Source: Streptomyces sp. R33 (lineage in GTDB: Bacteria > Actinomycetota > Actinomycetes > Streptomycetales > Streptomycetaceae). From it: a stretch of 64,000 nt of DNA. Below the pieces are notes generated by a model, which saw only the letters and a list, made by a program, of their open reading frames with translations, had not been told where the DNA came from and made no database searches. The position numbers were made by a program, and so were the translations under genes. The stretch covers positions 3,695,501 through 3,759,500 of the forward strand of contig NZ_CP165727.1 of assembly GCF_041200175.1 (NCBI RefSeq), read 5' to 3'. Positions 24,323 to 32,606 of this stretch are shown in pieces (position 1 is the stretch's first letter; every line of letters starts with the position of its first letter).

Positions 24323-26584
24323 TCATCCCGGGGTCGGGAGGAGGAGGCTGAGGACGGGGAGCACTGCGTTCGCCCGGGCGGGGTCCAGGGTGGGGGCGAA
24401 GCCCTCGGGGGCCTGGGACGGCGCGGCCCTCGCCGACGGGCCGCGGCGGATCAGCTCCCCCAGCGTTCGCTTGACGGCCGGGTCGTACGACCCGAACGTC
24501 CTTCGGAGGAGGGGCAGTACGTCGGTGAAGGCCCGCTCCGGCACCGCCGTCAGCCACGCGTCGATCAGCCCCAGCAGCCGCTCGTCGTGGACGAGCAGCG
24601 TGCCCCCGCCCCCCGCGAAGCCGTCGATCCAGCCCGCCGCGTCCGCCGGCGACGCCGCCGGGGACAGCGCGAGCCCCATCAGCCGCGCCGTCTCCTCCGC
24701 CGGCAGCCGCCCGTCGTCCAGGAGCAGCCTGGCCGCCCGCCCGCGGATCGCCCCCGGCACCGTGTCCCGCCCGGCCAGCGCCCGCAGCACCGCCGACCAG
24801 CGATCCCACAGGCCGTCCGCCTCCAGGAGCCCGATCGCGCCGTGGACCCCGTCCACGTGCCCCCGCAGTTCGGCCGCCGCATCCGCGTCCAGACCCGCCG
24901 CGCACGCGGCCGGCAACGCCACGCATATCCGTTCCGCGAGCCCGCCCGCGACCGTGCCCAGCGCCGCCGCGTCCGTCCCCCGTACGTCCCCGTACCGAAG
25001 TGAACGGGCCAGCGCCGGCAGGGCCTTGGCCAGCCGCGCCACGTCGGTGTCCAGCGCGGCCCGGTCCGCGAGGGCCCGCAGTACGGCGGGCAGCGCCTCG
25101 GACAGCCCGGCGAGCAGGCACCGCTCGGCCAGCGCCGTCACCTCGCCGAGCTCCGCCGCCCCCGCCGCATCCGCCTCGGCCTTGGCGGTGGCGGCCGCCA
25201 CGACGGTGGTGCCCCAGATCCCGGCCTCGGCGACCCGCACCGACAGCTCCGGCTCCCACCGCAGCCGCCACGTCTCGCGGAACGTCCCCGTGCTCCCGCG
25301 CGAGGCGGCCGGCGTGCCCCAGTCGATGCCGAGCAGCCGCAGCCGGTGCAGCAGCAGCGACTTGGCCGCGTCGGTGTCCTTGCGCAGGTCGAGCTCCAGG
25401 TCACGCTCCTGCGCCTCGGCCTTGAGCCGCAGCGAGCGCTGCTGCCGGGTCAGGTCCCGCTGCAGCGGTACGACGGGCGCGCCGTCCGGGACTTCACCGA
25501 GCACGTCGCCGACGACCAGGCGGTCCTCGACGAGCGCGAGCGGTATCTCGGAGCCGTCGCACATCACCGCCCGCACCGCCTCGAGGGTCTCCGTCAGCCC
25601 GGCCACCGGCCGCCCCCGCACCGCGGCCAGCGTCCCCGCCAGCCGGACCGCCTCGATGACGTGCGCCGAGGAGACCTGCCGGTCCTCCTCCCGCAGCAGC
25701 CCGGCGACCTTGGTCAGCCACCGCTCAATGGGCCGGTCCCGGGCCGCGAAGAGGTGGGCGTACCAGCCGGGCGAGGTGATGCCCGCGCCGTACCCGCCGG
25801 CCCGGGCGAGCCGCCGGTGGCTCCAGGGCACCCAGGTGGTCTCCACCTTGACCTTGGGCAGCCCGGTGAGCAGTGCCTTGTCCGCGGCGGCCGTGGTCTT
25901 CGCGCGCAGCGCCGGTACGTGCCAGGCCCCGCACACCACGGCGTACGCATCCCCGAACTCCCGGCGGGCGGCCCGCATCCGCTGCCGCATATACGCCTCG
26001 CGCACCAGGTCCCGCGCGTGGCCGCCGTCCCCGTACGCCTCGCGCAGCGCCCCCATCGCCTCCCCGAGGGCCTCGAACGCGGCAAGGGGGTCCGCCCGGC
26101 CGGCGCCCCGGTGCTCGACCACGTCCTCCCACCAGCGCTCGGGGTCGTCGTACCCGGCGGTCTCGGCGAGCACCGCCAGGGGATCCGGTCGTACGGACTC
26201 GCCCCCGTCCGGGTCGGTTCCGCTCTCCGCCGCCAGCGTGTGCGCGGCCGGGAGGTCGATGAACCGCACCGGAACCGGTACCTCCTGCTCCTGCGCCCAG
26301 CGGATGGCGACCCACTCCGGCGAGAACGCGGCCAGCGGCCAGAACGCAGCCCTGCCCGGATCGTCGGCGGCGTGCGCGAGTAGGGCGACGGGCGGCCGCA
26401 TCCCCGGGTCGGCGGCCAGCGCCAGCAGCGCGTCCCCCTCCGGCGGGCCCTCGATCAGCACGGCCGCCGGGCGGGCCGCCTCGAGGGCGGCCCGCACCGC
26501 GCGGGCCGAGCCGGGGCCGTGGTGCCGTACGCCCAGCAGCAGCGGCCCCCGCCGCCCCGCGGCCGGGCTGCTCGCACCGTTCAT
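24323..26584 (-). CDS. DUF5682-like protein with TraB/ChaN/EreA-type fold features, MoxR system
   Basis: 753 residues. The N-terminus has LLLGVRHHGPGSARAV (His 21, His 22) and VLIEGPPEGD (Glu 45), and about residue 230 VVCGAWHVPALRAK; a GxxH, an acidic block and a late G-x-H block in this order are the pattern of the TraB/GumN/TIKI and erythromycin-esterase-like families, whose members are metal hydrolases or related. The remainder is helical. The start overlaps the MoxR stop as ATGA, so it is coupled to the ATPase. The DUF5682 name is from context and memory of this gene neighbourhood. Biochemical role unknown. Confidence 0.8.
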   Translation of the reverse strand: MNGASSPAAGRRGPLLLGVRHHGPGSARAVRAALEAARPAAVLIEGPPEGDALLALAADPGMRPPVALLAHAADDPGRAAFWPLAAFSPEWVAIRWAQEQEVPVPVRFIDLPAAHTLAAESGTDPDGGESVRPDPLAVLAETAGYDDPERWWEDVVEHRGAGRADPLAAFEALGEAMGALREAYGDGGHARDLVREAYMRQRMRAARREFGDAYAVVCGAWHVPALRAKTTAAADKALLTGLPKVKVETTWVPWSHRRLARAGGYGAGITSPGWYAHLFAARDRPIERWLTKVAGLLREEDRQVSSAHVIEAVRLAGTLAAVRGRPVAGLTETLEAVRAVMCDGSEIPLALVEDRLVVGDVLGEVPDGAPVVPLQRDLTRQQRSLRLKAEAQERDLELDLRKDTDAAKSLLLHRLRLLGIDWGTPAASRGSTGTFRETWRLRWEPELSVRVAEAGIWGTTVVAAATAKAEADAAGAAELGEVTALAERCLLAGLSEALPAVLRALADRAALDTDVARLAKALPALARSLRYGDVRGTDAAALGTVAGGLAERICVALPAACAAGLDADAAAELRGHVDGVHGAIGLLEADGLWDRWSAVLRALAGRDTVPGAIRGRAARLLLDDGRLPAEETARLMGLALSPAASPADAAGWIDGFAGGGGTLLVHDERLLGLIDAWLTAVPERAFTDVLPLLRRTFGSYDPAVKRTLGELIRRGPSARAAPSQAPEGFAPTLDPARANAVLPVLSLLLPTPG

Positions 26585-27687
26585 GCCGTCACCTCCCGGC
26601 AGGCGCGGTAGAAGTCCTTCCAGCCGTCCCGCTCGCGCACCACGGCCTCGAGGTACTCCTGCCAGACGATCTTGTCGGCGGCCGGGTCCCGGACGACGGC
26701 GCCGAGGATCCCGGCGGCCACGTCGGACGGGCGCAGGACTCCGTCCCCGAAGTGGGCCGCCAGGGCCAGGCCGCCGGTGACGACCGATATGGCCTCCGCG
26801 GTGGACAGGGTGCCGCTCGGCGACTTCACCTTCGTACGGCCGTCGCCGGTGACCCCGTCCCGCAGTTCGCGGAAGACGGTGACGACGCGGCGGATCTCCT
26901 CCAGTCCCTCGGGCACGGCCGGCAGGTCGAGGGCGCGGCCCATCTGGTCGACGCGGCGGGCGACGATGTCCACCTCGGCCTCGGCGGTGGCGGGCAGCGG
27001 CAGCACGACGGTGTTGAAGCGGCGGCGCAGCGCGCTGGAGAGCTCGTTGACCCCGCGGTCACGGTCGTTGGCGGTGGCGATGAGGTTGAAGCCGCGCACG
27101 GCCTGCACCTCCTGGCCGAGCTCCGGGATGGGCAGCGTCTTCTCCGACAGGACGGTGATGAGGGTGTCCTGGACGTCGGCCGGGATGCGCGTGAGCTCCT
27201 CGACGCGGGCGGTCATGCCCTCGGCCATGGCCCGCATGACCGGGCTCGGCACGAGGGCTTCGCGGCTGGGCCCGTGGGCGAGGAGGCGGGCGTAGTTCCA
27301 GCCGTACCGGATCGCCTCCTCGGGGGTGCCGGCGGTGCCCTGGACGAGGAGGGTGGAGTCTCCGCTGACGGCGGCGGCCAGGTGCTCGGACACCCATGTC
27401 TTGGCGGTGCCGGGGACGCCGAGCAGGAGCAGGGCGCGGTCCGTGGCGAGGGTGGTGACGGCGACCTCCACGATGCGGCGCGGGCCGACGTACTTGGGCG
27501 TGATGACCGTGCCGTCCTCGAGGGTGCCGCCGAGGAGGTACGTCGCGACGGCCCACGGGGAGAGCTTCCAGCGCGTCGGGCGGGGCCGGTCGTCGGTGGC
27601 CGCGAGGGCTTTCAGTTCTTCCGCGAAGGCGTCTTCGGCGTGCGGTCGCAGCGCCTCGGCGCCCTTGCCGTTCCCGGGCATGGTCAT
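26581..27687 (-). CDS. MoxR-type AAA+ ATPase
   Basis: 368 residues from ATG 27687 behind GGAGGGGGAG. The Walker A is LLLGVPGTAKTW (residues 88-98), sensor-1 NLIATANDRDRG (about 201-212), and arginines follow in SSALRRRFN. The canonical Walker B acidic motif of MoxR (LADEINRAPPKVQ) appears as TARVEELTRIPADVQ (159-173), with Glu 163/164 in place. MoxR ATPases act as chaperones that mature or activate partner complexes, usually with a VWA protein; one is encoded 2.6 kb downstream on this strand. First gene of its operon, from a promoter resembling the DNA-damage element at 27732-27754. Confidence 0.93.
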   Translation of the reverse strand: MTMPGNGKGAEALRPHAEDAFAEELKALAATDDRPRPTRWKLSPWAVATYLLGGTLEDGTVITPKYVGPRRIVEVAVTTLATDRALLLLGVPGTAKTWVSEHLAAAVSGDSTLLVQGTAGTPEEAIRYGWNYARLLAHGPSREALVPSPVMRAMAEGMTARVEELTRIPADVQDTLITVLSEKTLPIPELGQEVQAVRGFNLIATANDRDRGVNELSSALRRRFNTVVLPLPATAEAEVDIVARRVDQMGRALDLPAVPEGLEEIRRVVTVFRELRDGVTGDGRTKVKSPSGTLSTAEAISVVTGGLALAAHFGDGVLRPSDVAAGILGAVVRDPAADKIVWQEYLEAVVRERDGWKDFYRACREVTA

Positions 27688-27731
27688 GCTCCCCCTCCAA
27701 TGCTCGGCAGCCGCTCCCGACTGCTGGAACA

Positions 27732-27754
27732 ACCGTGCACCACACCACTGACAA
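27732..27754 (-). promoter_or_regulatory. PafBC/RecA-NDp-like promoter for the MoxR operon
   Basis: Read on the minus strand: TTGTCAGTG (27754-27746), 8-bp spacer, CACGGT (27737-27732). The -35 block and spacer length fit the actinobacterial TTGTCRGTG-N8-TAnnnT DNA-damage promoter exactly; the -10 differs at its first base. The MoxR start is 45 bp downstream. Confidence 0.6.
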
Positions 27755-27791
27755 CGCCCCTCGTCCACAACGTCGTTGCAGGTCAGGGCGA

Positions 27792-27814
27792 TTGTCAGTG
27801 GGGGTCTCTACGGT
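27792..27814 (+). promoter_or_regulatory. PafBC/RecA-NDp-type DNA-damage promoter for the SWIM gene
   Basis: TTGTCAGTG (27792-27800), 8-bp spacer, TACGGT (27809-27814): a full match to TTGTCRGTG-N8-TAnnnT, the RecA-independent damage promoter activated by PafBC in mycobacteria. The -10 ends 7 nt before the ATG at 27822, which implies a leaderless transcript. The two -35 blocks form an inverted repeat across the divergent region. Confidence 0.8.
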
Positions 27815-27821
27815 GGGACAC

Positions 27822-29162
27822 ATGACTGAGCAGGCGGTCCGCTGGACGGCGGAACAGGTACTGGCCCTGGCTCCTGACGAAGCATCACGCAAGGCGGGGG
27901 CCAGGCTGGGCGGGGCGGGTCCGTGGTCACAGACCGGAGATTCCGCTTCTGGTTCGGTGTGGGGGTTGTGCAAGGGCAGCGGCAGCACGCCGTACCGGAC
28001 GGTCGTGGACCTGAGGGGGCCCGCGTACAAGTGCTCCTGTCCGAGCCGGAAGTTCCCGTGCAAGCACGCGCTCGGGCTGCTGCTGCTCTGGGCGGCGGAG
28101 GGGTTCGGCGAGCCCGGCGAGGCGCCGGACTGGGCCGCCGGGTGGCTGGCCGAGCGGGTGGCGAAGTCCGAGCGTCCCGCGGCCGCGGCGGGCAGACCGG
28201 TGGACGAGGAGGCGGCGAAGCGCCGGGCCGAACGGAGGGCGGCCCGGATCACTGCGGGCGTCGGCGAGCTGGAGCAGCGGCTCGAGGACGTGCTGCGCGA
28301 TGGCCTGGCCGGCCAGCAGCAGGCGGGGTACGCGCCCTGGGAGGAGACGGCCGCCCGGATGGTCGACGCCCAGGCACCCGGACTGGCGGCCCGGGTCCGG
28401 GAGTTGGGGACGATACCCAGTTGCGGTCCCGGATGGCCCGCCCGGATGCTGGAGGAGGGCGCGCTGCTGCACCTGCTGAACCGGGGTTGGCTCGGGTTGG
28501 CAGGTCTGCCGGAGCCGCTCGCCGCGACGGTCCGGAGCAGGGTGGGGCTCGGGGGTACCGCCGCGGAGGGGGAGGTCGTACGGGACCGCTGGCTGGTGCT
28601 GTCCCAGTACGACTCGGTGTCGCCGGACGGCCGGCTCACCACCCGGCGGACTTGGCTGCGCGGGCTGGGGAGCGGGCGCCCGGCCCTGGTCCTGGACTTC
28701 GGTCCGCCCGGGCGGCCTCCGGGGCTGGCACTGCCCGTGGGGCTGGTGCTGGAGGCGGAGGCTCGCTTCCGGCCCGGTTCGGCGGGGCTGCGGGCGGATC
28801 TCGGGGAGAGGGCCGCGGCGGCCGCGCCGTGCGATCGGATCCCGGCCGGGGTCGGTACGGGGGAGGCACTGGAGGCGTACGGAGCGGCGCTGCGGGAAGA
28901 CCCGTGGCTCGACTCGTGGCCGGTGGTGCTGGGTGCGGTGATCCCGATACCGGGGGAACTGGGCTGGCAGCTGGCGGACGCGGAGGGCGACTCCGCGCTG
29001 CCGGTCGCACTCCCCGGCGGCGGATCGCGGTCCGGGCTGTGGCAGCTGGCCGCGCTCTCGGGCGGCGGCCCGGTCACGGTGTTCGGCGAATGCGGACACC
29101 GCGGATTCACTCCATTGACGGCGTGGCATCCGGGCTGCCCGGAACCGGTCGCTTTGGGGTGA
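27822..29162 (+). CDS. SWIM zinc-finger protein of the MoxR system
   Basis: 446 residues. A SWIM motif YKCSCPSRKFPCKHALGLL gives Cys 71, Cys 73, Cys 80, His 82 (CxC-x6-CxH), a zinc-binding fold found in DNA-binding and recombination-associated proteins. The rest contains a helical Arg-rich segment (about 125-160) and a beta-rich C-terminal half with no recognised family. ATG 27822 lies immediately after the -10 of a DNA-damage promoter. Divergent from MoxR and followed by the DUF5691-like gene on the same strand. The fold suggests nucleic-acid or protein binding; no function is established. Confidence 0.9.
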   Translation: MTEQAVRWTAEQVLALAPDEASRKAGARLGGAGPWSQTGDSASGSVWGLCKGSGSTPYRTVVDLRGPAYKCSCPSRKFPCKHALGLLLLWAAEGFGEPGEAPDWAAGWLAERVAKSERPAAAAGRPVDEEAAKRRAERRAARITAGVGELEQRLEDVLRDGLAGQQQAGYAPWEETAARMVDAQAPGLAARVRELGTIPSCGPGWPARMLEEGALLHLLNRGWLGLAGLPEPLAATVRSRVGLGGTAAEGEVVRDRWLVLSQYDSVSPDGRLTTRRTWLRGLGSGRPALVLDFGPPGRPPGLALPVGLVLEAEARFRPGSAGLRADLGERAAAAAPCDRIPAGVGTGEALEAYGAALREDPWLDSWPVVLGAVIPIPGELGWQLADAEGDSALPVALPGGGSRSGLWQLAALSGGGPVTVFGECGHRGFTPLTAWHPGCPEPVALG

Positions 29163-29351
29163 AGGGCCGCAGGCCCTTGTAGGGAGGGAACGTTGGCGCG
29201 GGGGCGCTGACGTGCATGAACGATGAAGCCGGGGGGCTTTTGTGAACGACAACCACGCAAGCTGAAGGGTCGCGAGACGGGGTACGAAAGCTGCTCCGGT
29301 CCCGCGGAGGGGGCGGGACCGGAGCACTGCACGACGAGAGGGAGGGGCGCG

Positions 29352-30971
29352 GTGACCACGACGGGGACGACCACGGGCACGACTACGACTACGACTACGG
29401 GCACGACCGCGGACGCGGGTTACGGGGAGTGGGAGGAGCTGGTCGGGGCCGCGCTGCTGGGGACCGGTCGGCGGCAGGGAAATCCGGCGGCGCTGCTCGA
29501 TGCGGCGGCCGTCCAGACCGTACGGCGCCGGGCCGGGCTGCGGCCCGCCGAGGCGGGTCCGCGGCCCGATCCCGCGCCGCGGGATCCGCGCCCGGCTCCG
29601 CCGGAGCCGGCCCGGCGGCGGCTCGCCCAGCTGCTGGCCGGGCGGACCGGCGCGGGCAGCGGGGGCGGGCGGCGCGGGGCGGCCCCGGATCTGACGGAGC
29701 TGCTGCCGCAGTGGCTGGCCGCCGCCGGGCGGCACGGCTACCGGGCGCCGCACGCGCTGGTGCCGGCCCTGCTGGAGGCGGCCCGCGCCCGTACGGACCT
29801 GCGCCCGCAGGCGCTGGCCCTGGCCGGGGCGCGGGGGCTGTGGCTGGCCCGGCTGAACCCCGACTGGCGGTTCGCCCTGCGCGGCGGGGCGGGCGGCGCC
29901 GGGGAACTGCCCGGCCCCGAGGACCGGACCGGGGTGGAACGGCTCTGGCAGGAGGGGCTGTTCGCGGAGCGCGTGGCCCTGCTGGGGACCGTACGGGCAC
30001 ATGAGGCGGCGGCGGCGACGCGGCTGCTGTCGACGACCTGGGCCACGGAACGGGCCGAGGACCGGCTGATGTTCCTCGATTCGCTGCGGGTGGGGCTCAC
30101 GGCGGCGGACGAGCCGTTCCTGGAGGCGGCCCTGGGCGACCGGAGCCGCAACGTCCGGGCGACGGCAGCCGAGCTGCTGTCCGCGCTGCCGGAGTCCGCG
30201 CTGGCCGGGCGGATGGCGGAGCGGGCGCTGGCCTGCGTGGGGCCGCAGGGGGTGACTCCGCCGGCCGAGTGCGATGCGGGGATGCTCCGGGACGGGGTGG
30301 TCGCACGGCCGCCGGCCGGGCGCGGGGAGCGGGCCTGGTGGCTGGGCCAGCTGGTGGAGGCGGCGCCGCTGTCCTGCTGGCGGGAGCGGTTCGGCGGGCT
30401 CGGCCCGGCGGAGATCGTGGCGCTGCCGGTGGCCGAGGGCGAGAGCTGGCGGGAGGAGCTGCATGCGGCGTGGTGCCGGGCGGCGGTGCGCCAGCGTGAT
30501 CCGCACTGGTCGAAGGCCCTGCTCGGCGCGGCGTCGGCGCCGCCCGCGACGGCCCCCGGCACGGCGTCGCTCGCGGAGCGGGCGAAGCTGCTGTCGATCC
30601 TGCCGGAGGGGGAACGGGCGGAGTGGGTCGCGGAGTTCATACGGGCCCACGGCCTCTCGGAGGCCTTCCAGCTCCTCGGCGTGTGCATGGTGCCGTGGGC
30701 GGGGACGCTGGGCCGGGCCGTGGTGGACGCGCTGGACGCCGCCAGGGAGGCGGGCAGCTACCCGTGGAGCTTCAGCGGGGTGATGGGCTTGGCGGAGCGC
30801 TGCCTGGATCCCGCGGCGGCCGACCACCTGGAGTCCCTGACGACGGCGTCGGACGGCCCGCCGGACACGTCCCCGGGCGCGGCGGCGTACTGGTCGGAGG
30901 CCTTCCAGCGCCTGGTCGCCACGCTGCGCCTGCGCGCCACGATGCTTGCGGAGCTGGCCCCGGGACCCTGA
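29352..30971 (+). CDS. DUF5691-like helical-repeat protein of the MoxR system
   Basis: 539 residues from GTG 29352 (GGGAGGGG just upstream). The N-terminus is a Thr/Gly run (TTTGTTTGTTTTTTTGTTAD) encoded by short tandem repeats, then a helical, Leu/Ala-rich protein with HEAT-like features such as FLEAALGDRSRNVRATAAELL and GRMAERALACVG. It is 189 bp downstream of the SWIM gene on the same strand. DUF5691 is named from the conserved company of SWIM, MoxR and VWA genes; this is an inference. HEAT-like repeats would suit a scaffold role. Confidence 0.78.
   Translation: MTTTGTTTGTTTTTTTGTTADAGYGEWEELVGAALLGTGRRQGNPAALLDAAAVQTVRRRAGLRPAEAGPRPDPAPRDPRPAPPEPARRRLAQLLAGRTGAGSGGGRRGAAPDLTELLPQWLAAAGRHGYRAPHALVPALLEAARARTDLRPQALALAGARGLWLARLNPDWRFALRGGAGGAGELPGPEDRTGVERLWQEGLFAERVALLGTVRAHEAAAATRLLSTTWATERAEDRLMFLDSLRVGLTAADEPFLEAALGDRSRNVRATAAELLSALPESALAGRMAERALACVGPQGVTPPAECDAGMLRDGVVARPPAGRGERAWWLGQLVEAAPLSCWRERFGGLGPAEIVALPVAEGESWREELHAAWCRAAVRQRDPHWSKALLGAASAPPATAPGTASLAERAKLLSILPEGERAEWVAEFIRAHGLSEAFQLLGVCMVPWAGTLGRAVVDALDAAREAGSYPWSFSGVMGLAERCLDPAAADHLESLTTASDGPPDTSPGAAAYWSEAFQRLVATLRLRATMLAELAPGP
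29355..29411 (+). repeat. trinucleotide/hexanucleotide repeat at the DUF5691-like start
   Basis: Runs of ACG/ACC/ACT and GGC codons, including three ACGACT units (29379-29399), encoding the poly-Thr N-terminus. Prone to slippage in multiples of three, changing tail length without frameshift. Confidence 0.75.
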
Positions 30972-30992
30972 CCCGCAGGACGCCCCGAGGGT

Positions 30993-31022
30993 CCGCTGCG
31001 CAGCGTCGGATCCGCGCAGCGG
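30993..31022. terminator. bidirectional terminator between the DUF5691-like gene and icmB
   Basis: Perfect 9-bp arms (30993-31001 with 31014-31022) and a 12-nt loop between two convergent stop codons. Confidence 0.7.
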
Positions 31023-31034
31023 TGGCCCGGCGGG

Positions 31035-31439
31035 CTACGCGGTACGGACGTTGGCGCGGACCCAGTCCACGATCGCCGTCGTCGTTGCGCCCGGGGTGAA
31101 GATTTCGGCCACGCCCTTTTCCTTCAGGGGGGCGATGTCGTCGTCCGGGATGATGCCGCCGCCGAAGACCTTGATGTCCTCCGCGTCGCGCTCCTTGAGG
31201 AGTTCGAGGACGCGCGCGAACAGCGTGTTGTGGGCGCCGGAGAGGATCGAGAGGCCGATCGCGTCGGCGTCCTCCTGGATGGCGGTGTCCACGATCTGCT
31301 CGGGGGTCTGGTGGAGGCCGGTGTAGATGACCTCCATGCCCGCGTCCCGCAGCGCACGCGCGATCACCTTGGCCCCGCGGTCGTGGCCGTCGAGACCCGG
31401 CTTGGCCACCACCACACGGATCGGACCGGTCACACCCAT
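31035..31439 (-). CDS. icmB: isobutyryl-CoA mutase small subunit / coenzyme-B12-binding domain protein
   Basis: 134 residues, one cobalamin-binding domain: VVVAKPGLDGHDRGAK with DGHDRG (lower axial His 19), then LSILSGAHNTLF and FGGGIIPDDDI. Small stand-alone B12 subunits pair with a separate large catalytic subunit (IcmA) to interconvert isobutyryl-CoA and butyryl-CoA, feeding polyketide starter units. The length and sequence match the Streptomyces IcmB type; the large subunit is not in the window. ATG 31439 follows GGGAGG. Methylmalonyl-CoA mutase use is less likely given the size. Confidence 0.92.
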   Translation of the reverse strand: MGVTGPIRVVVAKPGLDGHDRGAKVIARALRDAGMEVIYTGLHQTPEQIVDTAIQEDADAIGLSILSGAHNTLFARVLELLKERDAEDIKVFGGGIIPDDDIAPLKEKGVAEIFTPGATTTAIVDWVRANVRTA

Positions 31440-31455
31440 CGCACTGCCTCCCGAG

Positions 31456-31469
31456 TGAACGAACGTTAA
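31456..31469 (-). promoter_or_regulatory. TetR-like inverted repeat upstream of icmB
   Basis: On the minus strand TTAACGTTCGTTCA contains AACG-TT-CGTT with outer T/A pairing and lies 17-30 bp upstream of the icmB ATG. A candidate repressor site, unassigned. Confidence 0.3.
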
Positions 31470-31660
31470 GTACAGCATCGCGCACACCCCCGTTTCACGG
31501 TCAACCACGAGGGGGAAATCACACGTGGGACGGCGTTGATTCACCGCCAGGGGAGCCGCACCGGGGGCGCCGCGCCACCGTACCGACAGCCGCACGGCAC
31601 GGTGGCGCGGCCTGCCGCAGCCCCGAGAGGCGCAGTCCCACAAGGCTGAGGGGGGCCGTC

Positions 31661-32446
31661 GTGGGGGTGTCCATACCCGTACCCGTGTCCGGTGCCGCGC
31701 TGCGCGCCGGCGTGCTGGAGGCGGTGGTCCTCGGCGGCCACCTGCTCCTCTACCCGACCGGGATACTCCAGGAGAAGCCCGCCGGAACCGGCAGAAAACA
31801 CCTCGGGCAGACGCCCGCGCTCCTGCTGCACGGGTTCACCGACAACCGGTCCGTCTTCGTCCTGCTGCGCCGCACCCTCGCCGCGGGCGGACGGCGGCAG
31901 GTGGAGACGTACAACTACTCCCCCTTCACGCGCGACCTGCGCGTCACCGCCCGCCACCTCGCCCGGCGCGTCGAGGAGCTGTGCGAGCGCACGGGACGGG
32001 ATCAGGTGGACCTGGTCGGGCACAGTCTGGGCGGGCTGGTCGGGCGGTACTACGTCCAGTGCCTCGGCGGCGACGCCCGCGTCCGCATGCTCGTCACGCT
32101 CGGCACCCCGCATTCCGGTACGCGGATCGCTCCTTTCATGGACGCCCACCCGCTGGTCCGGCAGATGCGCCCTGATTCCGAGGTCATGGCCGAACTGCGG
32201 GCGCCCGCGCCCGGCTGCCGGACCCGATGCGTCGCGTTCTGGAGCGAGTTCGACGAGCTGATGGATCCGACCGAGACCGCCTGCATCGAACATCCGGATC
32301 TCCTCGTGGAGAACGTGCAGGTCACCGGCATCGGACACCTCGCCCTGGCCGCCCATCCCGCCGTGACGGCGGCGGTCCGGCGCACACTCGACGGGCCCGG
32401 TCCGGCCGCCGTCGAAAGCCTGGGAGACGCCGCTTCCGTCGCGTGA
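31661..32446 (+). CDS. alpha/beta-hydrolase fold lipase/esterase
   Basis: 261 residues. The oxyanion motif LLLHGFTDN (about 54-62), nucleophile elbow VGHSLGGL (Ser 122), acid SEFDELMDP (Asp 198) and His 226 in GIGHLAL form a complete triad. TLGTPHSGT after beta-6 is the pattern of bacterial triacylglycerol lipases. The first 35 residues contain a hydrophobic segment (AGVLEAVVLGGHLLLYP) but no clear signal-peptide cleavage site. Start GTG 31661 behind GAGGGGGGCC. Monocistronic, ahead of an M23 peptidase gene; the substrate is not evident. Confidence 0.85.
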   Translation: MGVSIPVPVSGAALRAGVLEAVVLGGHLLLYPTGILQEKPAGTGRKHLGQTPALLLHGFTDNRSVFVLLRRTLAAGGRRQVETYNYSPFTRDLRVTARHLARRVEELCERTGRDQVDLVGHSLGGLVGRYYVQCLGGDARVRMLVTLGTPHSGTRIAPFMDAHPLVRQMRPDSEVMAELRAPAPGCRTRCVAFWSEFDELMDPTETACIEHPDLLVENVQVTGIGHLALAAHPAVTAAVRRTLDGPGPAAVESLGDAASVA

Positions 32447-32606
32447 ACACCAACCCACCCGGACTCGAACGGATTTCGAACTCAAGGCCAAGGCTCGGCC
32501 TTGCCGCGACCGAAAGGCGGCCGAATGCCCGGTTCCGGAAAGCTCGGGACCCCTCGAAGATTGTCGTTGCCAGTAACCGCCGGGTACAGTCACGCCACTG
32601 CTCTCC

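Noticed and set aside
27927..30827. Long minus-strand ORF opposite the SWIM and DUF5691-like genes
   Set aside because: Composition is Arg/Pro/Gln rich as expected for the antisense of GC-rich codons; no family motifs, and the plus-strand genes have clear motifs, starts and promoters.
32461..32490. Possible tRNA fragment (TTCGAGT-like block on the minus strand)
   Set aside because: The flanking bases do not pair as a T-arm and no anticodon or acceptor stem is found. No att-like core nearby.
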